Shown: positions 8,379 through 17,238 of the stretch, piece after piece
Layout of the letters: every line of letters starts with the position of its first letter
Position numbering within the stretch: position 1 is the first letter of the stretch
Assembly (NCBI RefSeq): GCF_018398875.1
Contig: NZ_JAGWDK010000023.1
Coordinates: forward strand, 1 to 64,000
DNA from: Bradyrhizobium sp. sGM-13
GTDB taxonomy: Bacteria > Pseudomonadota > Alphaproteobacteria > Rhizobiales > Xanthobacteraceae
Length of the DNA: 64,000 bases
Direction: 5' to 3'
Position numbers and translations under genes: made by a program
Notes under the pieces: generated by a model
The model's input: the letters and a program-made list of their open reading frames with translations, nothing else
The model's database searches: none
Told to the model about the DNA's origin: nothing

Positions 8379-9755
8379 TTGGAACCCTTCGACCGTGAAG
8401 GGAGCGCCGACCGTCCGCGGTCGGCGGGGGCCAAACAAAGCGGGCGGGTGATCGTCATCGGCCCATATTTGCGAATGCGCCGCGGCGATGCCGATGCGCA
8501 GGCGAACGAGGCTGCGCGCGATTTCGAGGGCCGGCTCGAGGAAGCCACGGGTCTGGCGCGCGCCATCGACCTCACGATCGCCGACGCGCTGATTGCGCCA
8601 GTGACCCAGATCCGTCCAGCGACTTACCTCGGCAAGGGAAAGGTCGAGGAGATCACGGGCCTGATCGCGGGCCATGATATCGAGCTGGTGGTAATGGATT
8701 GCGCGTTGTCGCCGATCCAGCAGCGCAACCTCGAGAAGGCTTGGAACACCAAGGTGCTCGACCGCACCGGGCTGATTTTGGAAATTTTCGGCCGCCGCGC
8801 CAAAACCAAGGAAGGCGCGCTGCAGGTCGAGCTCGCGCACCTGAACTATCAGCGCAGCCGTCTGGTGCGGTCCTGGACCCATCTGGAGCGCCAGCGCGGC
8901 GGTTTCGGCTTCATGGGCGGCCCCGGCGAGACCCAGATCGAGGCCGACCGCCGCCTGATCGGCGACCGCATCACGCGGCTGGAAAATGAACTGAAGAAGG
9001 TGCAGGCGACGCGGCGGCTGCACCGCGCCGGCCGGCAGCGGGTGCCGTATCGCGTGGTTGCGCTGGTCGGCTACACCAATGCTGGCAAATCGACCCTGTT
9101 CAACCGGCTTACACGTGCCGACGTGCAGGCGGCCGACATGCTGTTTGCGACGCTGGATCCGACCTTGCGCGCGCTGAGCCTGCCGCATGGCGGCAAGGCG
9201 ATGCTCTCGGACACCGTCGGTTTCATCTCCAACCTGCCGACGCAGCTCGTCGCCGCCTTCCGCGCCACACTGGAAGAGGTACTCGAGGCCGATATCATCC
9301 TCCACGTGCGCGACATCTCGCATGAAGACGCGGAGGCGCAGGAGCGCGACGTTGATGCCGTGCTGCGTCAGCTCGGCATCGATCCGGATGCCGGCGCACG
9401 TATCCTCGAGGTCTGGAATAAGATCGATCGCTTCGATCCCGAAGAACGCGAGAACCTGCGCAACATCGCCGCGCGTCGCCCGCCGGAACGGCCGTGCTTC
9501 CTGGTCTCCGCCGCGTCAGGCGAGGGGATCGATGCGTTGCTGACCGCGATCGAGGATCGCCTGGCGGCGACGCGTACGACGCTCGACCTCTCCATCGACG
9601 CTTCCGATGGCGCCGGCATCAGTTGGCTGCATCGCAATGCCGAAGTGCTCAACAAGGAGCTCCGCGACGGACGCTTCGACATGACGGTGCGCGTCGACGA
9701 GACCAAGCGCGATATCGTTGTGTCGCGGTTTGATGCCGTTCCGCGGGTGGCATAA
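8379..9755 (+). CDS. hflX: GTPase HflX
   Basis: HflX is a ribosome-binding GTPase that splits or rescues stalled 70S ribosomes under stress. The 458-residue protein has the N-terminal HflX domain (TYLGKGKVEEI, LSPIQQRNLEKAW, DRTGLILEIFGRRAKTKEG), the glycine-rich linker GGFGFMGGPGETQIEADRR, then the GTPase domain with G1 GYTNAGKS (about residues 231-238), G3 DTVGF, G4 NKID and G5 SAASG. The start is TTG at 8379, with only a modest ribosome-binding sequence overlapping the hfq stop; translational coupling to hfq may supply initiation. It is convergent with mazG, 20 bases away. Confidence 0.95.
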   Translation: MEPFDREGSADRPRSAGAKQSGRVIVIGPYLRMRRGDADAQANEAARDFEGRLEEATGLARAIDLTIADALIAPVTQIRPATYLGKGKVEEITGLIAGHDIELVVMDCALSPIQQRNLEKAWNTKVLDRTGLILEIFGRRAKTKEGALQVELAHLNYQRSRLVRSWTHLERQRGGFGFMGGPGETQIEADRRLIGDRITRLENELKKVQATRRLHRAGRQRVPYRVVALVGYTNAGKSTLFNRLTRADVQAADMLFATLDPTLRALSLPHGGKAMLSDTVGFISNLPTQLVAAFRATLEEVLEADIILHVRDISHEDAEAQERDVDAVLRQLGIDPDAGARILEVWNKIDRFDPEERENLRNIAARRPPERPCFLVSAASGEGIDALLTAIEDRLAATRTTLDLSIDASDGAGISWLHRNAEVLNKELRDGRFDMTVRVDETKRDIVVSRFDAVPRVA

Positions 9756-9775
9756 TTGTCGCGCGAACGTGCACC

Positions 9776-10627
9776 TTATCTTCGATCACTCCGCGCTGAG
9801 GCTGCGGCTGGCTGTTCCGCATCCTTGGCTTCATTCCACAATGCATCCATTTCGGCGAGTGTTGCGTCCTCGAGCGAACGGCCTTTGGCCGCCAGTACGC
9901 GCTCGATATAGGCAAAACGGCGCTCGAACTTGGCGTTGGTGCCGCGCAGCGCGGTTTCGGGATCAGCGCCGACATGCCGCGCCAGATTGACCAAGGCGAA
10001 CAGGAGATCGCCGGTTTCGGCCGCGAGTTCGTCAGGCTTGCCGTTGTCCAGGGCTGCTTCGATCTCGTCAGCCTCCTCGCGAATCTTGTGCAGCACCGCG
10101 CGGGGATCGTTCCAGTCGAAGCCGACGGTGGAGGCCTTGCGCTGCAATTCCATCGCGCGCGTCAGCGCCGGCTGGCCGGCCTTGACGGTTGCGAGCAGCG
10201 ATCTGTGCGTGGTCTCCTCCGGCGGCCGCCGCGCCGCGCGCTCGGCCTTTTCCTCAGCCTTTATGCGTTCCCACGCGCTCTTGACGCCCGCGGGAGCGAT
10301 GTTGCCGTCCTTGTCGGCGAACACATGCGGATGACGGCGTATCAGCTTGCCTGTGATCGCCTCGACCACGTCGCCGAAGCTAAAGGCGTTTTGCTCTTCC
10401 GCCATGCGGGCGTGATAAACGACCTGCAGCAGGAGATCGCCGAGTTCCTCGCGGAGATCATCGAGATCGCCGCGTGTGATCGCGTCGGCCACCTCGTAGG
10501 CTTCTTCGATGGTGTAGGGCGCGATCGTCGCAAAGTTCTGTTCGAGGTCCCACGGGCAGCCCGTGACCGGCGTGCGCAGCGCCGCCATGATCTCGATGAG
10601 GCGGGAAATATCGCGGGAAGGGGTCAT
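9776..10627 (-). CDS. mazG: Nucleoside triphosphate pyrophosphohydrolase MazG
   Basis: MazG hydrolyses NTPs and dNTPs to monophosphates and pyrophosphate, removing abnormal nucleotides. The 283-residue length matches the two-domain form. The first MazG domain shows the EExxE and ExxD metal-binding pattern (YTIEEAYEVADAI, REELGDLLLQVVYHARMAEE). The second repeats it (IREEADEIEAALDNG, ETGDLLFALVNLARHVGADPE). The start ATG begins MTPSRDISRLIEIMAALR. It lies between hflX and queC, convergent with hflX and divergent from queC (about 130 bases between starts). The assignment is firm. Confidence 0.95.
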   Translation of the reverse strand: MTPSRDISRLIEIMAALRTPVTGCPWDLEQNFATIAPYTIEEAYEVADAITRGDLDDLREELGDLLLQVVYHARMAEEQNAFSFGDVVEAITGKLIRRHPHVFADKDGNIAPAGVKSAWERIKAEEKAERAARRPPEETTHRSLLATVKAGQPALTRAMELQRKASTVGFDWNDPRAVLHKIREEADEIEAALDNGKPDELAAETGDLLFALVNLARHVGADPETALRGTNAKFERRFAYIERVLAAKGRSLEDATLAEMDALWNEAKDAEQPAAASARSDRR

Positions 10628-10757
10628 GGGATTTCCGTCGCTTGGAGGGGCAGGTCGCTTTATGCCGCAAGCGGTCGACCGATCCCAGCGGAAGAGGCTA
10701 AAGTCGAGGCAATTTCCACCGGTTGGCCTTGGGGAGCGGGAGTGCTAATTGCCCATC

Positions 10758-11471
10758 ATGAGCGACCAATCACCGTCCGAAACCGCGCTGGTGCTGTTTT
10801 CCGGCGGGCAGGATTCCACTACCTGCCTGGCTTGGGCCTTGCGGCGCTTTGCGCGCGTCGAAATGCTCGGCTTCAGCTACGGCCAGCGCCACGCCATCGA
10901 GCTCGAGTGCCGCGACCGGCTGCTGTCGGGCTTAAGGTCGTTGCGGCCGGATTGGGCGACAAAACTCGGCGAGAGCCACACGCTGGAGATCCCGACGCTT
11001 GCAGAGATTTCCGATACCGCGCTGACCCGCGATGTCGCGATCGAGATGGGCGCTGACGGCTTACCCAACACCTTCGTGCCAGGCCGTAACCTAGTGTTTC
11101 TCACCTTCGCCGCGGCGCTGGCGTACCGGCGTGGCATCCGCCACATCGTCGGCGGCATGTGCGAGACCGATTACTCCGGCTATCCAGACTGCCGCGACGA
11201 AACCATCAAGGCGCTGCAGTCCGCGCTCAATCTCGGCATGGCGAAGAATTTTGAGCTGCATACGCCGCTGATGTGGCTCGACAAGGCATCCACCTGGAAA
11301 CTCGCGCACGAGCTTGGCGGGGCAGGGCTGGTCGACCTGATCCGCGAGCACTCTCACACCTGCTATCTCGGCGAGCGCGGCGCGCAGCACGATTGGGGCT
11401 ATGGCTGCGGCGAATGCCCGGCTTGTACGCTGCGGGCGAAGGGCTGGCGGGAATATGCGGCGCTGGCCTAA
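10758..11471 (+). CDS. queC: 7-cyano-7-deazaguanine synthase QueC
   Basis: QueC converts 7-carboxy-7-deazaguanine and ammonia to preQ0 with ATP, a step of queuosine tRNA modification. The 237-residue protein has the PP-loop ATP motif LFSGGQDSTTCL near the N-terminus and the C-terminal zinc cysteines (HTCYLGER then GCGECPACTLRAKGW). I chose ATG 10758 (MSDQSPSETALVLFSGG) over TTG 10749, three codons upstream, because the family normally starts close to the PP-loop. No other queuosine gene is in the window. It overlaps the convergent nitrile hydratase accessory gene by 4 bases. No preQ1 riboswitch was recognised upstream. Confidence 0.95.
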   Translation: MSDQSPSETALVLFSGGQDSTTCLAWALRRFARVEMLGFSYGQRHAIELECRDRLLSGLRSLRPDWATKLGESHTLEIPTLAEISDTALTRDVAIEMGADGLPNTFVPGRNLVFLTFAAALAYRRGIRHIVGGMCETDYSGYPDCRDETIKALQSALNLGMAKNFELHTPLMWLDKASTWKLAHELGGAGLVDLIREHSHTCYLGERGAQHDWGYGCGECPACTLRAKGWREYAALA

Positions 11472-11854
11472 CGAGTAAAGTCCGCCGGCGTGAGTTCGAT
11501 CGGCGTCCCGTGCGGGGTGCGGTCGGCGGCGTGGTCCCAGGCGTCACGGTAGCGATGCAGGACATCTGACGTTGTGACGCCCTTGGCGGCGACGAGCGTT
11601 TCCAGCGTTGCGAGCCAGTGCCGGTAATAGGTCTCGCCCGTATCTGGATCGCCTTCGGCCTGCGCGAGCTTGATTTGCGCACCCAGCGTCTCCGCCCATT
11701 CCTTCCAGGTGAAGACGCCGGCCTCATGCAACGCCAGCGCCATCGCAAAGGCGCGCGCTTCCCATGGCTCGCGAAACACCGGGCCGTCTTCATCGCGCGG
11801 CACGCCGGGAACGGCGACCGCGGCGCGCATGGCCTGTTGCGGGGTCAAATCCAT
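11468..11854 (-). CDS. Nitrile hydratase accessory/activator protein (beta-subunit-like)
   Basis: This 128-residue protein resembles the N-terminal half of a nitrile hydratase beta subunit. It shares the pattern PVFREPWEARAFAMALALHEAG with PVFHADWERRAFALTVAMAR of the beta subunit just upstream, and the helical segment YYRHWLATLETLVAAKGV. Proteins of this kind act as activators that help insert cobalt into the alpha subunit. I chose ATG 11854 (MDLTPQQAMRAA), which overlaps the beta stop codon by one base; the frame is open further upstream but without support. It is the last gene of the operon and converges with queC. Confidence 0.88.
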   Translation of the reverse strand: MDLTPQQAMRAAVAVPGVPRDEDGPVFREPWEARAFAMALALHEAGVFTWKEWAETLGAQIKLAQAEGDPDTGETYYRHWLATLETLVAAKGVTTSDVLHRYRDAWDHAADRTPHGTPIELTPADFTR

Positions 11855-12513
11855 CACGCGCGCTCCAGATAGGATTCCCAGGCGTCGACGGAGACGCTGA
11901 GCGTCGGGTCGCCGTCCTTGCCCCACAATTCCGGTCCGTCGAAACGCACGGTGTAGAGCCATTGCGGGTCTTCGCCCTGGCCGAGCGAGTTGGTGTCGGG
12001 GAAGACGTGGCAGCCGTGATTGAGCTCGATCGTGCCGAGATGGCCACGGACATATTGTGGCAGCCGCGTATGCGTCACCGGATGGATGTTCTTCATTCGC
12101 ACGGTCTCGCCGACCGCAAACATCGCGGGCGCTTTCGGCTCGCGCTCGGTCGGGCCGCCGCGGCGGATCGCCGGCGTGACCTCAATTGGAGCGATCGGCT
12201 TGACGCCGGGCTTAGGCGGCGACAGCACTTTGCCCGCCTCGATTTCCTCGCGCGTCACCAGCCCGCGCTCGATCATCAGCGTTTCCAGCCCGGCCAGCCA
12301 TAGTTCGAAATAGCTCTTGCTGAGGTAATCATCGGGCGACCGGTTCTCGCGCGCAAACCGCGACATATCGATATTCCAGCCGCCGGGGCGTGCCATGGCA
12401 ACAGTCAGCGCAAAGGCCCGACGCTCCCAGTCAGCATGAAACACCGGCTCGTTCGGCTCAGGGACGACAGGCCCAAAACCCTTGGCGCCGCCCATGTCAT
12501 GCGCGCCGTCCAT
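11854..12513 (-). CDS. nthB: Nitrile hydratase beta subunit
   Basis: The beta subunit pairs with the alpha subunit in the enzyme that hydrates nitriles to amides in the cytoplasm. The 219-residue protein begins MDGAHDMGGAKGFGPV, a hallmark of the family. It has the helical N-terminal domain (HADWERRAFALTVAMAR, YFELWLAGLETLMIERGLV) and the SH3-like C-terminal domain (FAVGETVRMKNIHPVTHTRLPQ, then RGHLGTIELNHGCHVFPD). Stop and start codons overlap by one base with both neighbours, so the three genes form a translationally coupled unit. The gene order alpha, beta, accessory is the one common in cobalt-type operons. Confidence 0.95.
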   Translation of the reverse strand: MDGAHDMGGAKGFGPVVPEPNEPVFHADWERRAFALTVAMARPGGWNIDMSRFARENRSPDDYLSKSYFELWLAGLETLMIERGLVTREEIEAGKVLSPPKPGVKPIAPIEVTPAIRRGGPTEREPKAPAMFAVGETVRMKNIHPVTHTRLPQYVRGHLGTIELNHGCHVFPDTNSLGQGEDPQWLYTVRFDGPELWGKDGDPTLSVSVDAWESYLERA

Positions 12514-13154
12514 TAGGCAGCCTCGCCGGGCTGCTTGGGCAGGCCGGTGCCGATCATGCTGTCGCGGGTGACGAGTTCGGCGAGCTGTTGTTCGCTCCAG
12601 CCATCGGTGCCCTCAGGGCGCATCGGCAGCACGAGGTAACGGATTTCGGCGGTGGAATCCCACACCCGGATTTTGGTGGTGTCCGGCAGTGTCACACCGA
12701 AATCCCTGAGCACGCCACGCGGATCGGATACGGCGCGGGAGCGATAGGGTGCGGATTTGTACCAGACTGGCGGAAGCCCCAGCACGGGGTGCGGATAGCA
12801 GGAGCACAGTGTGCACACGACCATGTTGTGCTGCTCGGGCGTGTTCTCTACGACGACCATGTGCTCGCCCTGGCGGCCGGAATAGTCGAGCTCGGCAATC
12901 GCAGCCGTCGCGTCCTTCATCAGCCGTTCGCGGTAGCCGGGATCGCTCCATGCCTTGGCGACCACGCGAACGCCGTTGCGCGGTCCGATCTTCTTCTCGT
13001 AAAGATCTATCAGGAGGTCGAGCGCGGCCGGATCGACATAGCCCTTTTCGGTCAAGATCGATTCCAGTGCGCGCACGCGCAGCTCGGTCTCCGAGAGTTC
13101 GGAGTGGTCGTGGTGGTGATGATGGCCGTGGTTGTCGTGGTCATGGTCGCTCAT
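12513..13154 (-). CDS. nthA: Nitrile hydratase alpha subunit, cobalt type
   Basis: This catalytic subunit holds the metal. The claw motif VCTLCSCYP is visible near residue 112; threonine rather than serine after the first cysteine marks the cobalt form, and the second and third cysteines are those oxidised in mature enzymes. The 213-residue protein otherwise matches family length (LTEKGYVDPAALDLL, GPRNGVRVVAKAWSDP, WDSTAEIRYLVLP). Its N-terminus is unusually rich in His and Asp (MSDHDHDNHGHHHHHDHSEL), which could bind cobalt or nickel. It is the first gene of the operon. The product amide could be used by an amidase such as that at 56.1 kb, but no amidase lies in this operon. Confidence 0.96.
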   Translation of the reverse strand: MSDHDHDNHGHHHHHDHSELSETELRVRALESILTEKGYVDPAALDLLIDLYEKKIGPRNGVRVVAKAWSDPGYRERLMKDATAAIAELDYSGRQGEHMVVVENTPEQHNMVVCTLCSCYPHPVLGLPPVWYKSAPYRSRAVSDPRGVLRDFGVTLPDTTKIRVWDSTAEIRYLVLPMRPEGTDGWSEQQLAELVTRDSMIGTGLPKQPGEAA

Positions 13155-13207
13155 GGCGTCAGGATAGGCGCAAAATCCGGGCTATGTCGAGGCAGGGAAT
13201 CCGCCCC

Positions 13208-14425
13208 TTAAGCCGGCTGCAGCCGCTCGCGTGATCGCGACGGCAGTGGCGGGAACGTCAACGCGATCGCCATTGCGGCAAGACCTACGCTGAGCGCGCC
13301 GATGTAAAGCCAGCGATAGTCGTGGAAGGTGTCGAAGATCATGCCGCCGGCCCACGGCCCGAACGCCATGCCAAGGCTCGATACCATCGTCGCGGCGCCG
13401 AACACCGTTCCCATGATACGGGGGCCGAAATATTCGCGCGCCAGCACGGCATAAAGCGGCATCACGCCGCCATAGGCCGTTCCGAACACGATCGCGAGCG
13501 CGTAGAACTCGCCGAGTTTGCTGACGTAGAGATAGGTTCCAATCGCCAGCGCCTGCACCAGGAGGCCGCAGACCAGCACCCGCTTGGCGCCCAGCCGATC
13601 GGCGAGGATGCCGAGTAGGAGACGCCCGCCGAGCCCCGACAGGCCTTCGACGCTGTAGATGCTGACCGCGGTCATGGCCGGGATGCCGCAAAGCATCGCG
13701 TAGCTGACCATGTGGAAGATCGGCCCGGAATGCGCGGCGCAGCATGCGAAGAAGGTCAGCGCCAGCACCAGGAATTGGGGCGAGCGAAGCGCACCCGCAA
13801 CAGACCATCCCGCCCCCGGATCGTTGCCAGCGAGCGACGCCGGCAAGGCGGATGGCCTCACTGCCGGGGGTTGCCGGACCAGCAGCGCGGCCGGTATCAG
13901 CAAGGCCCACGCCATCAAGCCCACGATCATCATTGCGGTGCGCCAATCGTAGGTCGAGATCAACCAGCGCGCGAACGGCGAGATCGTCATTGGCGCCACG
14001 CCCATGCCTGCGGACACCAGCGAGACGGCAAGGCTGCGGTTGTTCTCGAACCACACAGCCGCGGCGGCGATCATAGGCGCGAAGAAGGCGCCCGCGGCGA
14101 GGCCGACGAGAATGCCGTAGGTGAGCTGGAATTCGAACAGGGAGGTCGCGCGGCTGGCAAGAAACAGGCCCGAACCCAGGAGCAGGGCGCCGCAGAGGAC
14201 GACCGGACGCGTGCCAAACCTGTCGCTGGCCGCGCCCCAGGCAAACCCGGCAATGCCCATAGTCAGAAAATCGATGGTCATCGCACCCGAAATTCCGGCG
14301 CGCGACCATCCCGTTTCCGTCGATATCGGTTCCAGATAAACGGCGAGCGAGAACATGGCGCCGATGCCGACGCATGTCATCAATGCACCCATGCCGACGA
14401 TCACCCAGCGATATGATGGTCCCAT
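13208..14425 (-). CDS. MFS transporter, OFA/monocarboxylate-like
   Basis: A 405-residue major facilitator carrier with about 12 predicted helices. It begins MGPSYRWVIVGMGALMTCVG, and the conserved loop 2-3 motif is visible as GAASDRFGTRPVVL. A central loop near residue 190 (RQPPAVRPSALPASLAGND) separates the two halves; the second half repeats the loop motif as GILADRLGAKRVLV. The pattern resembles the oxalate/formate or monocarboxylate branch, but the substrate cannot be read from sequence. The frame is open far upstream into the divergent enoyl-CoA hydratase; ATG 14425 is preceded by AGGAG (reverse strand, about 14435) and starts at the first helix. The short divergent region suggests a shared promoter with the crotonase gene. 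Confidence 0.85.
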   Translation of the reverse strand: MGPSYRWVIVGMGALMTCVGIGAMFSLAVYLEPISTETGWSRAGISGAMTIDFLTMGIAGFAWGAASDRFGTRPVVLCGALLLGSGLFLASRATSLFEFQLTYGILVGLAAGAFFAPMIAAAAVWFENNRSLAVSLVSAGMGVAPMTISPFARWLISTYDWRTAMMIVGLMAWALLIPAALLVRQPPAVRPSALPASLAGNDPGAGWSVAGALRSPQFLVLALTFFACCAAHSGPIFHMVSYAMLCGIPAMTAVSIYSVEGLSGLGGRLLLGILADRLGAKRVLVCGLLVQALAIGTYLYVSKLGEFYALAIVFGTAYGGVMPLYAVLAREYFGPRIMGTVFGAATMVSSLGMAFGPWAGGMIFDTFHDYRWLYIGALSVGLAAMAIALTFPPLPSRSRERLQPA

Positions 14426-14573
14426 CTGCAAAATGCTCCTTGTTCGCCCCGATCCGCGCCAAGCGGATGCGATGGTTTCGCGAACAAGACGAACCGGAAT
14501 GGACGAAGGATTCAGGTTCGCCGGAATTATTTCTGGTCTAAGCTTTCGGAAAAGACCGATAGGGAGCGATGGA

Positions 14574-15380
14574 TTGACCGGGTTTGTGACGATTGAAAAA
14601 GGCCTCGGGCCCGACGGCCGTATCGCTGTCGTGCGCTTCGACCGCGGCGACGGCATCAACGCATTGTCGCCGGAGGCGCTGCGCCAGCTCACCGACGCCG
14701 CCCGCAGTTTTGAAAACGACGGCGCGACCTCGGTCGTGGTGCTGACCGGCGGCGCAAAGTCGTTCAGTGCCGGCTTTGATCTCAAGGACCCCGAGGGACG
14801 TTCGCGCAAGACCATGGACCTCGGAGCCTTGCGCCGGCACTTGAAGCTCGGGCCGCGGCTAACCCGGGCGTGGCAGGACATGGAGCAGATCACGATCGGC
14901 GCCATCGAGGGCTTTTGCGTCGGCGGCGGCGTGGCGCTGGCGGTTGCGCTGGATTTCCGGGTGATGGCCCGCGATGCCCATATGCGCGTGCCCGAAATCG
15001 GCCTCGGCATGAATATGAGCTGGCAGAGCGTGCCGCGCATGCTGCACCTGATGGGACCGGCCCGCACCAAGCAGGCCGTAATCCTGGCCGACCAGCGCAT
15101 CACCGCGGCCGAGGCTTACGAATGGCGCCTGGTGGAGGAGGTCGCTGATCCCGGCAAGGCTTTCGACGCAGCGATGGCGCTCGCCAATAAAATAGCTGCT
15201 CAGCCGCCGTTATCCGTCGCGATGACCAAGCTGACCGTCAATCGCCTTGCGCATGCGCTCGATGATCTCGCCAGCCACATGGACGTCGACCAGTTTGCGC
15301 TGGCGAGCATGACCGAGGACCACAAGGAAGGCGTCGCGGCGTTTCTGGAGCGACGCAAGCCGAAGTTCAGGGGGAAATAG
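14574..15380 (+). CDS. Enoyl-CoA hydratase/isomerase family protein
   Basis: A 268-residue crotonase-fold enzyme acting on an acyl-CoA. The oxyanion-hole segments are visible in GGAKSFSAGFDLKD and IEGFCVGGGVALAVALDFRV. Of the two glutamates used by classical hydratases, only the second seems present (VPEIGLGMNMSW); the first, expected in the GGG-x-E-L-A context, is alanine (GGGVALA). The reaction may therefore be isomerisation, decarboxylation or another crotonase chemistry. I chose TTG 14574 because AGGGAG lies 6 bases upstream and the protein then begins at the first strand (LTGFVTIEKG); the frame is open back to 14355 through the divergent MFS start. Its partner may be the MFS carrier. Confidence 0.85.
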   Translation: MTGFVTIEKGLGPDGRIAVVRFDRGDGINALSPEALRQLTDAARSFENDGATSVVVLTGGAKSFSAGFDLKDPEGRSRKTMDLGALRRHLKLGPRLTRAWQDMEQITIGAIEGFCVGGGVALAVALDFRVMARDAHMRVPEIGLGMNMSWQSVPRMLHLMGPARTKQAVILADQRITAAEAYEWRLVEEVADPGKAFDAAMALANKIAAQPPLSVAMTKLTVNRLAHALDDLASHMDVDQFALASMTEDHKEGVAAFLERRKPKFRGK

Positions 15381-15587
15381 CGCGGTATGGCCGTGTTAGC
15401 CGGATTTGCCGCGACAACCAGTGGGATTGCCACACCCAAAAATATATCGCAGCATCCTTCAATTGCATGATCGAAATCAAAACAGGATGGGCTAATTGCC
15501 CCTTGCAACCTGCGAGCATTGCGTGCCTTGCGGGAGCTTAGATTGTACACCGCCGTTATTGGCGAGCCCACATATGGAGAAGGCCTA

Positions 15588-15965
15588 ATGAAAACCGTAC
15601 AAGCGATGCTCGCCGAAGCCGATGCTGAAGTCCCGCGTATCAGTCCCGATGAAGCCAAGGGATTGCTGGGGAGGGCCGATGTGGTTTTCCTCGACGTTCG
15701 GGAGCCGGCGGAAGTTACTGCCTCTGGAAAAGTTCCGGGTGCCGTCGCCATACCGCGCGGCCTCGTGGAGTTCAAGGCGGATCCTGCCTCAGCGATGCAT
15801 GATAAGGCCTTCGATCGGACCAAGACGGTTATTGCTTACTGCGCATCCGGCGGGCGTTCCGCGCTGGTGGGAAAGACGCTGAAGGATATGGGTTACGGCA
15901 ACGTACGCAATCTCGGCGGCTTCAAAGGCTGGTTGGACGCAGGCGGAGACGTCGAAAAGGGCTGA
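15588..15965 (+). CDS. Rhodanese-like sulfurtransferase
   Basis: A single-domain rhodanese of 125 residues. It shows the domain start VVFLDVREPAEVTASGKVPGAVAIPRG and the active-site loop YCASGGRSALVGKTL with the catalytic cysteine, followed by the closing GYGNVRNLGGFKGWLDAGG. Such proteins carry persulfide sulfur in the cytoplasm; no signal peptide is seen. ATG 15588 is preceded by GGAGAAGG, which decides the start against an in-frame codon at 15519. It stands alone, convergent with the M24 peptidase across a short hairpin. Confidence 0.92.
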   Translation: MKTVQAMLAEADAEVPRISPDEAKGLLGRADVVFLDVREPAEVTASGKVPGAVAIPRGLVEFKADPASAMHDKAFDRTKTVIAYCASGGRSALVGKTLKDMGYGNVRNLGGFKGWLDAGGDVEKG

Positions 15966-15986
15966 GGTTCAAGCCAACATTCGCGC

Positions 15987-16012
15987 ACGACCGCGCATCG
16001 CGCGACGGTCGT
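15987..16012. terminator. Possible bidirectional terminator hairpin
   Basis: A 7-bp inverted repeat, ACGACCG at 15987-15993 and CGGTCGT at 16006-16012, lies between the convergent rhodanese and peptidase genes. It lacks a T-tract on either side, so intrinsic termination is uncertain. Confidence 0.35.
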
Positions 16013-16035
16013 CGCAACCTGACTTCAAAAGCACC

Positions 16036-17238
16036 TCACCGCGCCACTGCGCTGCCGCCAATATTCCAGCCGCGGCTGCCTTCACCGAATATCTCGTAGC
16101 CGGTTGCGGTCACTGCAACCGTGTCCTCCAGCTTAATGAAGCCACGGCGCGGGTGCTTCATCGTCGTTTCGATCGATACCACCATGCCGGGCTCCAAGGG
16201 CCGGCGCGCGTCCGGGTCATCGTAGGGAATAGGGCCGTTGGCCGTCAGGCGAGGGGCCTCGTGGGTGACTAGCCCCATGCCGTGCGCCAGGAAGTCGGTG
16301 CAGTCGTGCTGACTGGACTGCGCGAGCCGCTTTTCCGCCGCGGCATAGATTTCGCCGCCCATCGCGCCCGGCCGCACCGCGGCGAACGCGACCCGCTGGA
16401 TGGCTTCGATTTCGGCCAGCAGGTCCTTGAGCTCGCTGTCCGGTTCGCCCAGCACAGCCATCCGCGCGAGGTCGCCAATATAGCCGTGATAGTTGCCGCC
16501 GGAATCCAGCGACAGCACGTCGCCGGTTTCCCAGCGCTGGGCGGAAGGCGCGCGGTTGTGGCTGGCGCCGCAGGCGAGCAGGCAATACTCGAAAGTCAAT
16601 CCGCGCTTGACCTCTGCGATCCTCAGTGCGTCGAAAAGCTGCTGCTTGGTGGTGCCCGGGCCGTGGTTTGCGATCACCTCGTCCATGGATTCGATCACCA
16701 ATTCCGAGGCCTTTTTCAGCTTGGCCAGCTCCGCCGGCGACTTCACGGCACGCAGGCGCTCGAGCACCAACAGCGCATCCTTGATCTCGCTATCGGGCAG
16801 GGCGTCCGAAAGGGCCTTGCCGGCATCCATCGGCATAAACGGCATTTCGACGCCGATGCGCTTCATCGGTACGCCCGCGCTCTTGATCAGGCCTGCCGCC
16901 AGCGAAGCAGCATCCAACGAGCCGTTGCCCTCGGTGCGAACTTGCGGAACCCAAAGTGGCGCCACGGTCCGCTGGTGCGTTTCCAGCCGGTGCCCGATAT
17001 AGGCCGCCTTGTCGGGCGCGCCCTTCGGGTAGATCAGGACGGGCAAGTACCGGGTGACGCCGAGCGCGTCCATGTAGTCGAAGAAGATCGCGCGCTCCGC
17101 GTCGAGCAGGTATTGGACATTGTGCTTCGACGTCGCGACCAGGATATCGAGTCCAGCCGCTTCCATAAGGGAGTCGAGCTTGGCGGTGTCAAATGGAATG
17201 GCGCGAGGTTCGGTCGGGCGACTGACGTGTTCTTGCAT
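16036..17238 (-). CDS. M24-family metallopeptidase (Xaa-Pro aminopeptidase-like)
   Basis: A 400-residue pita-bread-fold peptidase that would cleave an N-terminal residue before proline, or a related small substrate. The creatinase-type N-domain (LDSLMEAAGLDILVATSKHN) precedes the catalytic domain. Metal ligands are visible: two Asp in LSLDSGGNYHGYIGDLAR, His in FLAHGMGLVTHEAPRL, Glu in VVSIETTM and Glu in FIKLEDTVAVT. ATG 17238 (MQEHVSRPTEPRAIPF) is preceded by GGAGG at about 8 bases, so I take it as the start. The frame stays open upstream to another well-placed start at 17712 that encodes a signal peptide; a 558-residue exported form is therefore possible. It is convergent with the rhodanese. 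Confidence 0.88.
   Translation of the reverse strand: MQEHVSRPTEPRAIPFDTAKLDSLMEAAGLDILVATSKHNVQYLLDAERAIFFDYMDALGVTRYLPVLIYPKGAPDKAAYIGHRLETHQRTVAPLWVPQVRTEGNGSLDAASLAAGLIKSAGVPMKRIGVEMPFMPMDAGKALSDALPDSEIKDALLVLERLRAVKSPAELAKLKKASELVIESMDEVIANHGPGTTKQQLFDALRIAEVKRGLTFEYCLLACGASHNRAPSAQRWETGDVLSLDSGGNYHGYIGDLARMAVLGEPDSELKDLLAEIEAIQRVAFAAVRPGAMGGEIYAAAEKRLAQSSQHDCTDFLAHGMGLVTHEAPRLTANGPIPYDDPDARRPLEPGMVVSIETTMKHPRRGFIKLEDTVAVTATGYEIFGEGSRGWNIGGSAVAR

Noticed and set aside
11972..13211. Plus-strand frames opposite the nitrile hydratase genes
   Set aside because: They are antisense to clearly recognised subunits and have no domains.
13182..14462. 426-codon minus-strand frame overlapping the MFS gene
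   Set aside because: The other minus-strand frame contains the MFS helices and loop motifs; this one is arginine-rich shadow sequence.
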